Shown here: piece by piece, positions 34,811 through 44,320 of the stretch | Position numbering within the stretch: position 1 is the first letter of the stretch | Layout of the letters: every line of letters begins with the position of its first letter | Assembly: GCA_964606665.1 (NCBI GenBank) | Contig: CAZSHS010000016.1 | Location: 1 to 64,000, forward strand | Origin: Aved-18 sp964606665 | Lineage (GTDB): Bacteria; Cyanobacteriota; Vampirovibrionia; Obscuribacterales; Obscuribacteraceae | Direction: 5' to 3' | DNA: 64,000 nt | Notes under the pieces: generated by a model | Told to the model about the DNA's origin: nothing | The model's database searches: none | The model's input: only the letters and a program-made list of their open reading frames with translations | Made by a program: the position numbers and the translations under genes

Positions 34811-35728
34811 CTATTTAATTTCTGCAGTCAGGGCTTGACGAAGCGAGCCATGATATTTGTCGAGCAATTCTTCTGCTTGAACCCGTCCAATTTTGCGTTT
34901 AGCCATCAAGATTGCGGTCTTAGGACGGTCGTGAGAAGAGACCAATGCGCCTTCGGCAATGTTGCGAGGAGCGGCACAAATCAAAGAGATCATTGAAACT
35001 GCGCGCTCGCGCAATTTCTCGTTGGTAGGACGAAGGTCCACCATTAAGTTTTCGTAGACTTTGCCTAGACGAACCATTGTGCAAGTCGACAAAAGATTCA
35101 ATACCATTTTCTGTGCGGTGCCGGCTTTCATGCGGGTTGAGCCAGAAATAGCTTCGGGACCAACGATGACTGCAATCACGACATCGGAGAGTTCTTCCAG
35201 TTTGTTATTGGGGTTGTTCAAAATAGAAACTGTTGAAGCACCAAGTTCTTTAGCCTTTTCCAGAGCGCCTACAACATAAGCTGTTCTACCAGAAGCTGTG
35301 ATACCAATGGCGATGTCTTTTGCTGTGATATTAGCAGCGGTGGCATCCTTAATGCCTAAATCTTTTAAGTCTTCGGCATTTTCAAAGGCGCGGAACATTG
35401 CTTCTTTTCCGCCTGCAATAAAGGCTTGCACCTGTTCGGAAGAAACACCAAATGTGGGGGGGCATTCAGCCGCATCCAGCACTCCGAGTCTGCCGCTTGT
35501 ACCAGCTCCAAAATAAAAGATACGTCCACCGGACTTTACTTTTTCTACTGCAATGTCGACTGCTTGAGCGATTTGAGGAATGACTTCTTTCACTTTTTCA
35601 GCGACCACAAAGTCTTCATTCTGAACTCGTTTGACAAGATCAAGTGTATCGAGAACATCCAGATCCATTGTGTTCTGGTTACGCTCTTCGGTAACTTGTT
35701 TGGTGAATTCTGCTGTGTAATTGCCCAT
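34811..35728 (-). CDS. murQ: N-acetylmuramic acid 6-phosphate etherase
   Basis: 305 aa, the usual MurQ length. The SIS sugar-phosphate fold shows FYFGAGTSGRLGVLDAAE and the following CPPTFGV, with the second half GPEAISGSTRMKAGTAQKM. It splits MurNAc-6-phosphate into GlcNAc-6-phosphate and lactate in peptidoglycan recycling. A UBA-like helical C-terminus is present. It lies 47 nt after the hydantoinase gene on the same strand. Confidence 0.95.
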   Translation of the reverse strand: MGNYTAEFTKQVTEERNQNTMDLDVLDTLDLVKRVQNEDFVVAEKVKEVIPQIAQAVDIAVEKVKSGGRIFYFGAGTSGRLGVLDAAECPPTFGVSSEQVQAFIAGGKEAMFRAFENAEDLKDLGIKDATAANITAKDIAIGITASGRTAYVVGALEKAKELGASTVSILNNPNNKLEELSDVVIAVIVGPEAISGSTRMKAGTAQKMVLNLLSTCTMVRLGKVYENLMVDLRPTNEKLRERAVSMISLICAAPRNIAEGALVSSHDRPKTAILMAKRKIGRVQAEELLDKYHGSLRQALTAEIK

Positions 35729-35775
35729 TATTCGACTTGTCTCCGAGTTTCCAACCGATAAATTTTAACTTACGA

Positions 35776-37230
35776 TTATCTTACTAGGGCCGACTCCGGC
35801 TTACAAGAAGTCGGGGTTCCCATGTTGAGGTTGACAGTGGCTCGTTTTTGATAAGTGCCATGGCCGATTTTGCCCACGTGTTGCCCGTCTTCGATGATTA
35901 TTTGTCCGCGGCTCATTACTGTTTCAGCAGCACCTTGCACGTCAAATCCTTCGTAACAATTGTAGTCTACTCGCATGTGATGATTCTTGGCTGAGATGGT
36001 GAACTTCTTGTCCGGGTTAAATATAACAATGTCTGCATCTGAACCGACGGCGATAGTGCCTTTCTTGGGGAAGAGTCCAAAGATGCGGGCCGGATTGGTC
36101 GATGTAATTTCGACAAACTTATTAAGTGTGATGCGCTTTTGAACCACACCGCCGTTGAATACGAGACTCATGCGATTTTCGACGCCGGGTCCACCGTTTG
36201 GAATCTTGGTGAAATCGTCGATGCCAAGCTCTTTTTGATCTTTGAAACAGAAAGGGCAGTGGTCGGTGGAGATTACCTGAAGGTCGTTCATTTTCAGGCC
36301 GTTCCACAATTTTTCTTGGTTGGACTTATTGCGAAGTGCAGGTGTCATGACATATTTGGCCCCTTCAAATCCTGGACCTTCGTAGTACGAATCATCTAAG
36401 AATAGATATTGGGGGCACGTCTCGGCATAGGCAGGAAGCCCTGCGTCGCGAGCTTCTTGCACACGTTGCAGTGCGTCGTTACAACTTAAGTGCACAATGT
36501 ACACGGGAGATTCTGCCATTTCGGCAAGGGCAATGGCGCGGTTGACGCCTTCTTGCTCGGCTTTTGTGGGTCGGGTGATGGCGTGGAATTTGGGAGCTGT
36601 ATGTCCTTTCTCTAAAAAATCTTGAATGATTTCGTTAATGACGATGCCGTTTTCGGCGTGCATGCAGACCAGTCCACCGTTTTCGCCAGAAACTTTCATG
36701 GTTCTATATATGGTGGCGTCGTCAGAAAGCAGAACGCCTGGATATGCCATGAACAATTTAAAACTGGAAACGCCTTCTTTATCTATAAGTTTGATCAGGT
36801 CTTTGGTATTTTCGCGCGGCATATCTGTGACTATCATATGAAAGCCGTAATCAATACAGGCTTTACCTTGCGCTTTTGCGTGCCAGGTGTCGAGGGCGTT
36901 AAATACAGAATCGCCTTTTGTTTGAATAGCAAAATCAACAATTGTGGTAGTTCCGCCAAATGCAGCAGCGCGTGTGCCGGTTTCAAAATCGTCAGCCGAT
37001 GTTGTGCCGCCAAAGGGCATGTCCATGTGGGTGTGTGCGTCGATGCCACCTGGGATGACAAGCCTGCCTTTTGCGTCAATCACCTTGTCGGCTTGTAACT
37101 GCGCCTGATCAAGTTCTTTTCCTATGAGTGTGATTTGCTCGCCTTCAATCAGAATGTCTGCTTGGTAATCGTCTACTGCTGTAACGATTCTGCCGCCCTT
37201 GATCAAAGTTTTTTTAGCTGTCATAGGCAC
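35776..37230 (-). CDS. Dihydropyrimidinase / D-hydantoinase
   Basis: 484 aa. Amidohydrolase fold with metal ligands HTHMD (His pair, near 67-69), the carboxylated lysine in SSFKLFMAYPG, VCMHAEN and VHLSCN histidines, and the catalytic aspartate in ISTDHCPF. It opens cyclic diamides such as dihydrouracil or hydantoins. No other pyrimidine-degradation gene is nearby, so its true substrate is open. ATG start with GAGGTG upstream. Confidence 0.93.
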   Translation of the reverse strand: MPMTAKKTLIKGGRIVTAVDDYQADILIEGEQITLIGKELDQAQLQADKVIDAKGRLVIPGGIDAHTHMDMPFGGTTSADDFETGTRAAAFGGTTTIVDFAIQTKGDSVFNALDTWHAKAQGKACIDYGFHMIVTDMPRENTKDLIKLIDKEGVSSFKLFMAYPGVLLSDDATIYRTMKVSGENGGLVCMHAENGIVINEIIQDFLEKGHTAPKFHAITRPTKAEQEGVNRAIALAEMAESPVYIVHLSCNDALQRVQEARDAGLPAYAETCPQYLFLDDSYYEGPGFEGAKYVMTPALRNKSNQEKLWNGLKMNDLQVISTDHCPFCFKDQKELGIDDFTKIPNGGPGVENRMSLVFNGGVVQKRITLNKFVEITSTNPARIFGLFPKKGTIAVGSDADIVIFNPDKKFTISAKNHHMRVDYNCYEGFDVQGAAETVMSRGQIIIEDGQHVGKIGHGTYQKRATVNLNMGTPTSCKPESALVR

Positions 37231-37399
37231 CTCTTTGGTGTTTGTAAAATTCGGTGGACTTCATTATAAAGATATCTTTTGTGCGGCGAATAGATATTTA
37301 CCGTGATAAAAGAATTAAGTCTAGCGATGTAAAGCGGATGGTGGAACATGACCTCGACAGCTTATTATTTTAAGAAGTGCCGGATGGAGTCCGTGTTTT

Positions 37400-39337
37400 G
37401 TGAGAGGCGTAACGTCTGAAGTTATCGCAGAAGTGCGTGCGAGAGCTAGTATTCTCGACGTTGTTTCTGAATTGGTCGTGCTCAAGCGTGCGGGCAAAGA
37501 GCACAAGGGACTTTGTCCTTTTCACAATGAGAAGACCCCATCTTTTACAGTTAATGCAGACAAGGGCATTTTTAAATGTTTTGGATGCAATGAGGGCGGC
37601 GATGTTTTTGCTTTCGTGCAAAAAACAAAAAAAATCGAGTTTCTTGACTCTGTGCGAGAACTGGCTCAAAAATACGGCATCAAGCTTGTAGAGTCTCAAG
37701 AAGAGCGGGTCGAGTACGACAAGCGCTCAGGCATGAAAATGCTTTATGAGCAGGCAAGTCATTACTATCAGCGTCTGTTGCAAGACCCAAAAGAAGGCAT
37801 GGAAGCGCGCGAATATCTCAAGGCGCGCGGGATAACTGAAGAAACGCAAGCAAAGTTTCGTCTTGGTTATGCTCCTCATTATTGGGACGGGCTGCTCAAC
37901 TACATGACTGGCGCCTGTCAGGCATCGACCCAGCAATTGCTCGAAGCTGGACTGATTCGTCAGCGTCAGGGCGGTTCTGGCCACTTTGACTTATTTAGAA
38001 ATCGGCTTATGGTGCCTATTTGCGATAGTGACGGACAAGTCATCGCCTTTGGTGGCAGAACTTTGGGCGACGACCAGGTGAAATATCTAAACTCGCCTGA
38101 GAGCATCATTTACAAGAAAGGCGAAAATTTATTCGCGTTTCATCTAGCCAAAGATTCTATTCGCAAAAACGATTCAGTCATTGTGGTGGAAGGATATTTC
38201 GATGCCATTACGCCACATCAATACGGGTTTGAAAACACAGTGGCAACGCTTGGAACGGCATTGACCGAAGCGCAGGCGCGTCTCATGGTTCGATATACAG
38301 AATCTAAACGTGTTTACCTTGCCTTCGACACAGATCAGGCAGGTCTTAAAGCAATGGAGCGCGGCGTGGAGACGCTTGCTCAGGTGGCGTCTGGAGTGGG
38401 CATCGATTTGCGCGTCTTGCGAGTGCCGGGGGGTAAGGACCCTGACGAATGTTTGCGCACAAGAGACGAAAGTGGCAATGCCACAGGTCCTGAGATATTT
38501 AAGCAAGCCCTTGCCAGCGCCCCAGAATTAATCGACTATCAAATTGAAGATGCACTTCAAGGCACTGACATCACAACCCATACGGGGCGAATAGAAGCCG
38601 CTCGCAAGGTGATTCCAGTTATTGCCGCAATGAAAAACACCGTGGCGCGCATGGAATATATCAGGCAAGTGGCAAGCAGGCTCAATATCCGCGAAGACGC
38701 TATGATTACTGACGTCCGTCAGGAACGCGACTCAAAGCGTACGCATAACGAAGCGCGTTTTGGCAGGCAAGCACAGCATTCGCCTTTCGCCATAGGTGGC
38801 AGCAAACGCCCCATGGCGTCGGGTGTGTCTGATGCCGAGCTGAAACTGCTTGCGCTTTGTCTGACTTCACGCGACGACCATCAGAAAGTGATGGAAGTGC
38901 TTGCGGATGAAGATTTTCTAACTCCTGAGCACCAAAAGATTAAGCAGGCACTGGTGGGGATTGGCAGTCAATTCAACACTATGGAAGAGTTGCAGCACGA
39001 GCTGATGAATCGACTGGCGCCCGAACCCGAGCTTTCGGCTTACATAACTGAAGTGATTTTGACCGCTGAAGAGCTGAAAAAGCAGAACCTGCCGCTGGTT
39101 GTGGTCCTGGTGGATTTTCAGGCACGCATCATCAAGGAGCGAATTGCAGGTTTAATCAAGACTCTAGCTGGGATTGAAAAAGATGAGGAGAAAGCTGAGC
39201 AAAAGCAGGTTAAAATTATGGAACTAACAAGACTTGAAATAGTAGAACTACCTGCAGCCAAAACATTTGGCGAATTAGTAACTCTAAAACGAAAGATCGA
39301 AGCTATTGATACCGACTTGAGCGAGGCCAGGGTGTGA
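37400..39337 (+). CDS. dnaG: DNA primase
   Basis: 645 aa. CHC2 zinc finger C39-H42-C60-C63 (GLCPFHNEKTPS; FKCFGCNEGG), catalytic core with TOPRIM VVEGYFDAI and AFDTDQAGLKA, and a C-terminal DnaB-binding region. It makes RNA primers for replication. Start is GTG 37400 with GGAG 11 nt upstream. Its stop overlaps the start of rpoD (GTGA), the widespread primase-sigma operon. Confidence 0.96.
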   Translation: MRGVTSEVIAEVRARASILDVVSELVVLKRAGKEHKGLCPFHNEKTPSFTVNADKGIFKCFGCNEGGDVFAFVQKTKKIEFLDSVRELAQKYGIKLVESQEERVEYDKRSGMKMLYEQASHYYQRLLQDPKEGMEAREYLKARGITEETQAKFRLGYAPHYWDGLLNYMTGACQASTQQLLEAGLIRQRQGGSGHFDLFRNRLMVPICDSDGQVIAFGGRTLGDDQVKYLNSPESIIYKKGENLFAFHLAKDSIRKNDSVIVVEGYFDAITPHQYGFENTVATLGTALTEAQARLMVRYTESKRVYLAFDTDQAGLKAMERGVETLAQVASGVGIDLRVLRVPGGKDPDECLRTRDESGNATGPEIFKQALASAPELIDYQIEDALQGTDITTHTGRIEAARKVIPVIAAMKNTVARMEYIRQVASRLNIREDAMITDVRQERDSKRTHNEARFGRQAQHSPFAIGGSKRPMASGVSDAELKLLALCLTSRDDHQKVMEVLADEDFLTPEHQKIKQALVGIGSQFNTMEELQHELMNRLAPEPELSAYITEVILTAEELKKQNLPLVVVLVDFQARIIKERIAGLIKTLAGIEKDEEKAEQKQVKIMELTRLEIVELPAAKTFGELVTLKRKIEAIDTDLSEARV

Positions 39338-40395
39338 GCAAGAAACCAAAGAGTACGACTGAGGATAAAGAAGATAGCTTCATCAAGCGCCTGGACAAAA
39401 TGGAAGAGTCTGGCAAAGAGCGTCAACGCTCGGGACTTGCTGAGCTTTTAGATGGCGGAGATGATAGCGAAGACGATAGTGCCATCGCTTCTGAGCCTGA
39501 AGAAACAGTTGAAGAAGATCCAGATCAATTTGAAGAAGTGGTCTCTCGTGGATTGTCCTCTGACGATCCGGTGCGCATGTATTTGCGTGAGATTGGACGC
39601 ATTCCACTCTTAAGAGCAGAACAAGAAATTCAGTACGCTCGTATGATTGCCCTTGGCGGCTCCGAAGGGGCTGTGGGGAAGCGTAAGCTTGTTCAAGCCA
39701 ACTTAAGATTGGTTGTGTCAATCGCCAAAAAATATGTAGGTCGTGGCATGCTCTTTCTCGATTTAATTCAAGAAGGTAACCTTGGTCTAATCAGAGCAGC
39801 CGAAAAGTTTGACCACGAGCGCGGATTTAAGTTCAGTACTTATGCTACCTGGTGGATTCGTCAGGCGATTACACGCGCCATTGCTGACCAGGCGCGCACA
39901 ATTCGTATTCCTGTGCATATGGTCGAAACTATCAATAAACTGAAAAAAGTCACGCGTAAGTTGGCTCAAGACAAAGGTCGCAAGCCCACTGAAGAAGAAA
40001 TTGCTGAAGCAATGGAAGTGACTGTTGCAAAACTGCGCGATATCGTTAAAGTCGCTCAAGAGCCAGTTTCGCTCGAAACTCCGGTGGGTAAAGAAGAAGA
40101 TTCGCGCCTTGGTGATTTCATCGAAGACCGCGAAACCGATACCCCTGCAACTTCTGTAACGCATGATCTACTGCGCGAAGATATAATCGACGTGATGGCG
40201 GGATTAACCCCACGTGAGCGCGACGTGCTTCGTCTGCGCTTTGGTCTAGACGATGGACGAACAAGGACGCTTGAGGAAGTTGGCCAATTGTTTGGCGTGA
40301 CCAGAGAACGCATACGTCAAATTGAAGCTAAAGCGCTTAGAAAACTGCGCCATCCAAATCGTAGCCGCCGTTTGCGTGAGTATATCGACGGATAG
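39334..40395 (+). CDS. rpoD: Primary RNA polymerase sigma factor (RpoD/SigA)
   Basis: 353 aa. A short acidic N-terminus stands in for region 1.1. Region 1.2 begins DPVRMYLREIGR, region 2 contains GNLGLIRAAEKFDHERGFKFS and the TYATWWIRQAITRAIA -10 recognition helix, region 3 VHMVETINK, and region 4.2 has the canonical helix-turn-helix VTRERIRQIEAKALRKLRHP. Length and short region 1.1 resemble cyanobacterial SigA. GTG start; overlaps dnaG by 4 nt and shares one base with the next gene. Confidence 0.96.
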   Translation: MSKKPKSTTEDKEDSFIKRLDKMEESGKERQRSGLAELLDGGDDSEDDSAIASEPEETVEEDPDQFEEVVSRGLSSDDPVRMYLREIGRIPLLRAEQEIQYARMIALGGSEGAVGKRKLVQANLRLVVSIAKKYVGRGMLFLDLIQEGNLGLIRAAEKFDHERGFKFSTYATWWIRQAITRAIADQARTIRIPVHMVETINKLKKVTRKLAQDKGRKPTEEEIAEAMEVTVAKLRDIVKVAQEPVSLETPVGKEEDSRLGDFIEDRETDTPATSVTHDLLREDIIDVMAGLTPRERDVLRLRFGLDDGRTRTLEEVGQLFGVTRERIRQIEAKALRKLRHPNRSRRLREYIDG

Positions 40396-41714
40396 TGGAC
40401 CCTGCGACTGGCCCTCAACAACCTCTTTTTGTTGGGATTATCTGGATTGTACTTTTGCTTCTGGCTAATGCCTTTTTTGTGGCAGTCGAATTTGCTCTTG
40501 TTTCGCTGCGTCGCAGTCGCATTCAAGACATGGTGCAGCAGGGCAACCCAACAGCTCGCGTGTTGCAAGATATGCAAACAGAAATGGACACCACTATTGC
40601 CGGTGCCCAGCTAGGTATAACCCTTGCCAGTCTAGCGCTTGGTTGGGTGGCGGATAGCACGCTGCACAGATTAGTTGAAATTTTCTTGCACGCATTGCCA
40701 TTTGGCAAGGGTGTGCATGCTCCAGAGGGGCTTGGAGTGGTGCTTTCATTTGTGATGCTTTCGATGATTCACGTTATCTTAGGTGAGCAAGTGCCAAAAT
40801 CATGGGCACTGCGCTTTCCCGAGAATGTAGCGTTGATTCTTGCCTGGCCATTTAGAGTGTTTTGTGTGGCATTGAAGCCGCTTATTTGGCTTATGAATTT
40901 TCTTGCATCGCAGTGTTTGCGATTATTTAGAGTGCCTGTTGCAAGCGAATCTTCACATGCTATTGGATCGTCTGATGAGTATTCTATTTTGTTTAAAGAG
41001 AGCACCGAGGCTGGTGTCTTGCATGAACATGAGCGCGAATTGTTAAATAGAACGCTAGTGCTTCGAGAGAAAGTGGTAGACACACTTATGATTCCTCGAA
41101 CGAGAGTGCGCTGGATCGATTTAAACGAAAGTAAAGAAGAAATCCTGGAGCAAATTCTGCAATCGTCTCACTCACGTCTTGCAGTTGCGCGCGGAGACCT
41201 TGATGAACTCTTAGGTTTTGTGCGCACCAAAGATTTGCTTGCGATGGAAATGCAGAAAAAAGAGATGGATATCGAATCTGTTTTATTTGAACCTATGTAT
41301 ATTCCACATAATCAAGACGCCCTCACTGTGCTTCAATCGTTTAGGCGCGAGCAGTACGGTATGGCTGTGGTGCTCGATGAATTTGGTGGCGTTCAAGGAT
41401 TGCTTACTGTAAATGATATTGTTGCAGCAGCCTTTGGTGCGGTTCCTGCAATTTTGGACCAAGGTAGAAGTCGTTTCAAAAAAATAAATGAAAATGAATG
41501 GATTGTGGATGGTCGTTTATCCATCGAGCGTTTTGAAGAATTAATAGATATGAAATTGGAAGCGCCAGAAGGTTACAATACGCTGGCAGGCTTTGTTATC
41601 GGTGTCTTGGAGCGCATTCCAGAGAAAGGTGAAATTGTTGAAGTGCAGAGTATCAAATTCGAAATAATAGAAATCATTGGAAACCGGCTTGCAAGGCTGA
41701 AAGTTAATAAATAA
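40395..41714 (+). CDS. CNNM/CorC-family membrane protein (DUF21-CBS-CorC)
   Basis: 439 aa. DUF21 transmembrane domain (1-200), a CBS pair (about 210-335, with MIPRTRVRWIDL and DEFGGVQGLLT), and a CorC/HlyC transporter-associated domain (350-438). Members take part in magnesium or cobalt export and in ion homeostasis; some are labelled hemolysins, which is misleading. GTG 40395 shares a base with the rpoD stop. Confidence 0.9.
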   Translation: MDPATGPQQPLFVGIIWIVLLLLANAFFVAVEFALVSLRRSRIQDMVQQGNPTARVLQDMQTEMDTTIAGAQLGITLASLALGWVADSTLHRLVEIFLHALPFGKGVHAPEGLGVVLSFVMLSMIHVILGEQVPKSWALRFPENVALILAWPFRVFCVALKPLIWLMNFLASQCLRLFRVPVASESSHAIGSSDEYSILFKESTEAGVLHEHERELLNRTLVLREKVVDTLMIPRTRVRWIDLNESKEEILEQILQSSHSRLAVARGDLDELLGFVRTKDLLAMEMQKKEMDIESVLFEPMYIPHNQDALTVLQSFRREQYGMAVVLDEFGGVQGLLTVNDIVAAAFGAVPAILDQGRSRFKKINENEWIVDGRLSIERFEELIDMKLEAPEGYNTLAGFVIGVLERIPEKGEIVEVQSIKFEIIEIIGNRLARLKVNK

Positions 41715-41807
41715 GTTGCAGGCGCAATAGAAAAAATTATACGTGCTATGTCTTTTGGTACCAAAGAGGACGCTCTTAAAAGCCTCATTGGTAAAGGAAA
41801 TATAGTG

Positions 41808-42098
41808 ATGAAGAATTTGACACCATGGTTACTTCCAATGTTTTTGTTTGCGCTTGTGGCACCACCAATTCCAAGTCAAGCAGAATTGGCTCAAGATGTC
41901 GACAAACCACAGTCTGAACAAATACACTATTATTCAAAAGTAGAGTCTTGTGATAAGCCGGCGACATGGGGACCGGCAGTTTCACTGCATCACAAAGATG
42001 CTCATACATTTTATTATTTTGATCAAGTTGATAAAACCTGGCGAGTGAAACGACCAAGACCCTTTGGTAACGTCACTTACGGTACCTGGTGGTACTAG
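41808..42098 (+). CDS. Small secreted protein, unknown
   Basis: 96 aa from ATG 41808, with AAAGGA nine nt upstream. Signal peptide at 1-25 (ending SQA). The mature part is rich in aromatic residues, His and Trp (ATWGPAVSLHHKD, ending YGTWWY). The Trp/Tyr-rich C-terminus is unusual. A strong terminator follows. Family not recognised. Confidence 0.65.
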   Translation: MKNLTPWLLPMFLFALVAPPIPSQAELAQDVDKPQSEQIHYYSKVESCDKPATWGPAVSLHHKDAHTFYYFDQVDKTWRVKRPRPFGNVTYGTWWY

Positions 42099-42132
42099 GT
42101 TATTTGAAAGTGAGTGAATATTTGAAAGCGGG

Positions 42133-42166
42133 AGAACTCTTCTGAGGTTGATTGAAGAGTTCTTTT
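42133..42166 (+). terminator. Strong intrinsic terminator
   Basis: A ten-pair perfect stem AGAACTCTTC/GAAGAGTTCT (42133-42142 with 42154-42163), 11-nt loop, then a T-run. It ends the transcript of the secreted protein at 41808-42098 and perhaps the dnaG-rpoD operon. The rest of the gap to 42387 shows nothing else that I can support. Confidence 0.85.
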
Positions 42167-42386
42167 GTGGCCTTCGCCATGGCTAAAAAATGGTTTTCAA
42201 AACCCCAGCTCTATCAACGTTTCCGCGGCTGCTTGTGAGGAATTCTGTGCATATTTACTATAGGCAGGAAGAGTTTAAATTAATAGTGGCATTGTAAGTG
42301 ACAAAAATGCGACTTGTTTTTCAAAATTGAATGGCAAAATAACTGGTCACAATTTTTGCGGCGCGTTAATCTAAGTCTGGATTACT

Positions 42387-42815
42387 TTAGAGTTGATTAC
42401 CAGAACTTGTAGCCATGCCACTGTTCATCAATCTGGTTACAGATATGTTCAGCCCATTTATTTCTTTTTCCAGGCAATCACCGTCGGCTTTGGAAATGAC
42501 GCCTTTTCCATTTGTGTAAAAAGTGGCTTCTTTGTCCACTAGTGCTTTATGTTGATTACGCAAATCAGTGACCTGCTCAGGAGTAAGCCAATTTTTGTTA
42601 TTGCCTTGCTCAATTTGTTCCATGATTCGAGCAAGTCGTTTTAGGTAATTAGATTGTCTTGGTGCAGACTGTTGAACAGTCGTTGTCACAACTTGCGATG
42701 GTTGTTCTACGCTCGAAGTTTCGACAGTGGTGATAGTGTCTGCCAGCAATGATGGTGCCAAAGACATTATCGAAACAATAGTGAGTGAAAAGCTTGTCAG
42801 TATTTTGAGTTGCAT
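42387..42815 (-). CDS. Secreted hypothetical protein
   Basis: 142 aa. Signal peptide 1-25 (ending LLA), a Thr/Val/Gln-rich linker, and a helical region (NYLKRLARIMEQIEQGNNKNWLT). No known domain. It follows the 264-aa gene with only a 2-nt gap and is its operon partner. Confidence 0.7.
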   Translation of the reverse strand: MQLKILTSFSLTIVSIMSLAPSLLADTITTVETSSVEQPSQVVTTTVQQSAPRQSNYLKRLARIMEQIEQGNNKNWLTPEQVTDLRNQHKALVDKEATFYTNGKGVISKADGDCLEKEINGLNISVTRLMNSGMATSSGNQL

Positions 42816-42817
42816 GA

Positions 42818-43612
42818 TTATGTTCCTTGTAGGTTGTCTACGATTTTTGATCCGTTAAAAATATTTTGTTCTGTCTCCAGCATGACGGGCGTGGGGACGG
42901 GAATGTAGTTGACATTACGTTTGAAAATGACGCATGGCCAAAAGAGTGCATCCTCGAAGGTCCCTGCAACGTGCCAACCTTCATCAGATCTTTTTTCTAT
43001 TAGTTGAGCAAGTGAGGTGACTTGATTACTGAAAATTCCTCCCTTAGCGTGCTCTACAAGGTACTCATAGTGAACTTTTGGGTCTTTGGCGATCATTATT
43101 AGAGTTGGATCTATGCCATCATGCATTATGCATGCTAATTCCAAGTTATCTTTCATCTGGTGTATCAGAAGCTCGTACACAAGGGTGTCTTCTAGATTTG
43201 CAAATAAATCCGCACCAACTTTTATCGCTCTAACATCGGTGCAAGGCTGCTCGATTTTTTTCATTACTACAATTGGTGGTGAGAAGAGCTTGTCCAGAAC
43301 ACATGCTGGAACCCACGATGTATTTAAATATTGAACAAATTTGTCATTGACTACTTGTTCATTGCTTTGAGCGCCGGGATGAGTTTCTTCCACAATATAT
43401 TGAGGGACATAACCGATACGATCAGATCTGTGGAAAATAAGTTTTGGCAGATGTACTTCATCGCCGCAAATGTCGATTATTTCCCAACCTTCAAGAGCCA
43501 AGTGGCTCAACATACGTCTGAGTGCGTCGGCATCGCTTTCGTCGTGAGCTTTGCTGAAAGATTCAACCCTGTGTTCCATAAGGACAAAATTTGGTTCGTT
43601 TTGCTTGTTCAT
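42818..43612 (-). CDS. Protein with two DUF4177-like repeats
   Basis: 264 aa from ATG 43612 (GGTGG seven nt upstream). Two copies of a short beta-alpha-beta unit resemble DUF4177: residues 10-60 (ALRRMLSHLALEGWEIIDI, then KLIFHR) and near 190-240 (YEYLVEHAKGG, then KRSDEGWHVAGTF and CVIFKR). The middle third may hold a degenerate third copy. Soluble and without a signal peptide. Function unknown. It is divergent from the TPR-caspase locus by 63 nt, so both may share regulation. Confidence 0.65.
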   Translation of the reverse strand: MNKQNEPNFVLMEHRVESFSKAHDESDADALRRMLSHLALEGWEIIDICGDEVHLPKLIFHRSDRIGYVPQYIVEETHPGAQSNEQVVNDKFVQYLNTSWVPACVLDKLFSPPIVVMKKIEQPCTDVRAIKVGADLFANLEDTLVYELLIHQMKDNLELACIMHDGIDPTLIMIAKDPKVHYEYLVEHAKGGIFSNQVTSLAQLIEKRSDEGWHVAGTFEDALFWPCVIFKRNVNYIPVPTPVMLETEQNIFNGSKIVDNLQGT

Positions 43613-43675
43613 AATTGCCACCACGAAAAATTGTTAAAATTAGTAGCCTGCGGCAGTTCAAATCAAGGAGGCGCA

Positions 43676-44320
43676 TTGAGTCGGTTTTTACTAATTTTTG
43701 CCTTGTTATTCCTTGTACTTTGCTTTGCGTGCAATTCAGCTATAGCACAAGTCAAGGTTGATCCTAAATCGCCAATCAGAAAATATGTTGACAAGTATAT
43801 GGTTGCTGTGGCAAAGAACGGCGCGCCTGCGCCTAAGCCCAATCGCGCCGCAGCTCAAAAACTAATTGAACATGGCTGGCACATATTTAAAACTAAACTC
43901 GATTACGATTTGGCTTACACTGATTTTTTTCAAGCCATCAAAGCCGATCCAACTGCTGCCCCGGCTTATTTCGGCGTGGCTTATCTTAGCAGCAATAAAA
44001 ACCAGTTGGCTGATGCCGTCCTTTTTTATCGCGAAGCACTAAAGTACGAGAAGAAATTTGGACCTATTTATACCAACCTTGCAACAGCGCTTAATTTGCA
44101 AAATTCAAACAATCCAGAAATTGGAGTTTTGATGGAACAGTCTATAAAAAATTGTCCTAAATTTACCGACGCTTATTTGATCTATGCCGATTTTTTGGCT
44201 GCCAAAGGCGATTGGGCTAAAGCGGGTCAAATAGTAAATCAAGCTGCGAAACTGGGCGTTAAAATACCGCCTGATTTTGTGACAGAATTCAAAGCGCACG
44301 GAATAAAAATCGATGAATAA
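43676..44320 (+). CDS. Secreted TPR-like protein, partner of the caspase protein
   Basis: 214 aa from TTG 43676, which has AAGGAGG five nt upstream; the frame upstream of it only mirrors the opposite gene. Signal peptide 1-25 (FLVLCFACNSAIA). Two to three TPR-like units follow (YDLAYTDFFQAIKADP; KYEKKFGPIYTNLATALN). The stop overlaps the caspase-gene start by 8 nt, indicating coupling. Confidence 0.75.
   Translation: MSRFLLIFALLFLVLCFACNSAIAQVKVDPKSPIRKYVDKYMVAVAKNGAPAPKPNRAAAQKLIEHGWHIFKTKLDYDLAYTDFFQAIKADPTAAPAYFGVAYLSSNKNQLADAVLFYREALKYEKKFGPIYTNLATALNLQNSNNPEIGVLMEQSIKNCPKFTDAYLIYADFLAAKGDWAKAGQIVNQAAKLGVKIPPDFVTEFKAHGIKIDE

Noticed and set aside
42181..42237. 18-codon frame after the terminator at 42133-42166
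   Set aside because: Too short, no ribosome binding site, and no feature beyond chance.
43331..43675. N-terminal 115 codons of the plus-strand TPR frame
   Set aside because: They lie fully opposite the DUF4177-like gene; TTG 43676 with AAGGAGG and a signal peptide directly after it is the real start.
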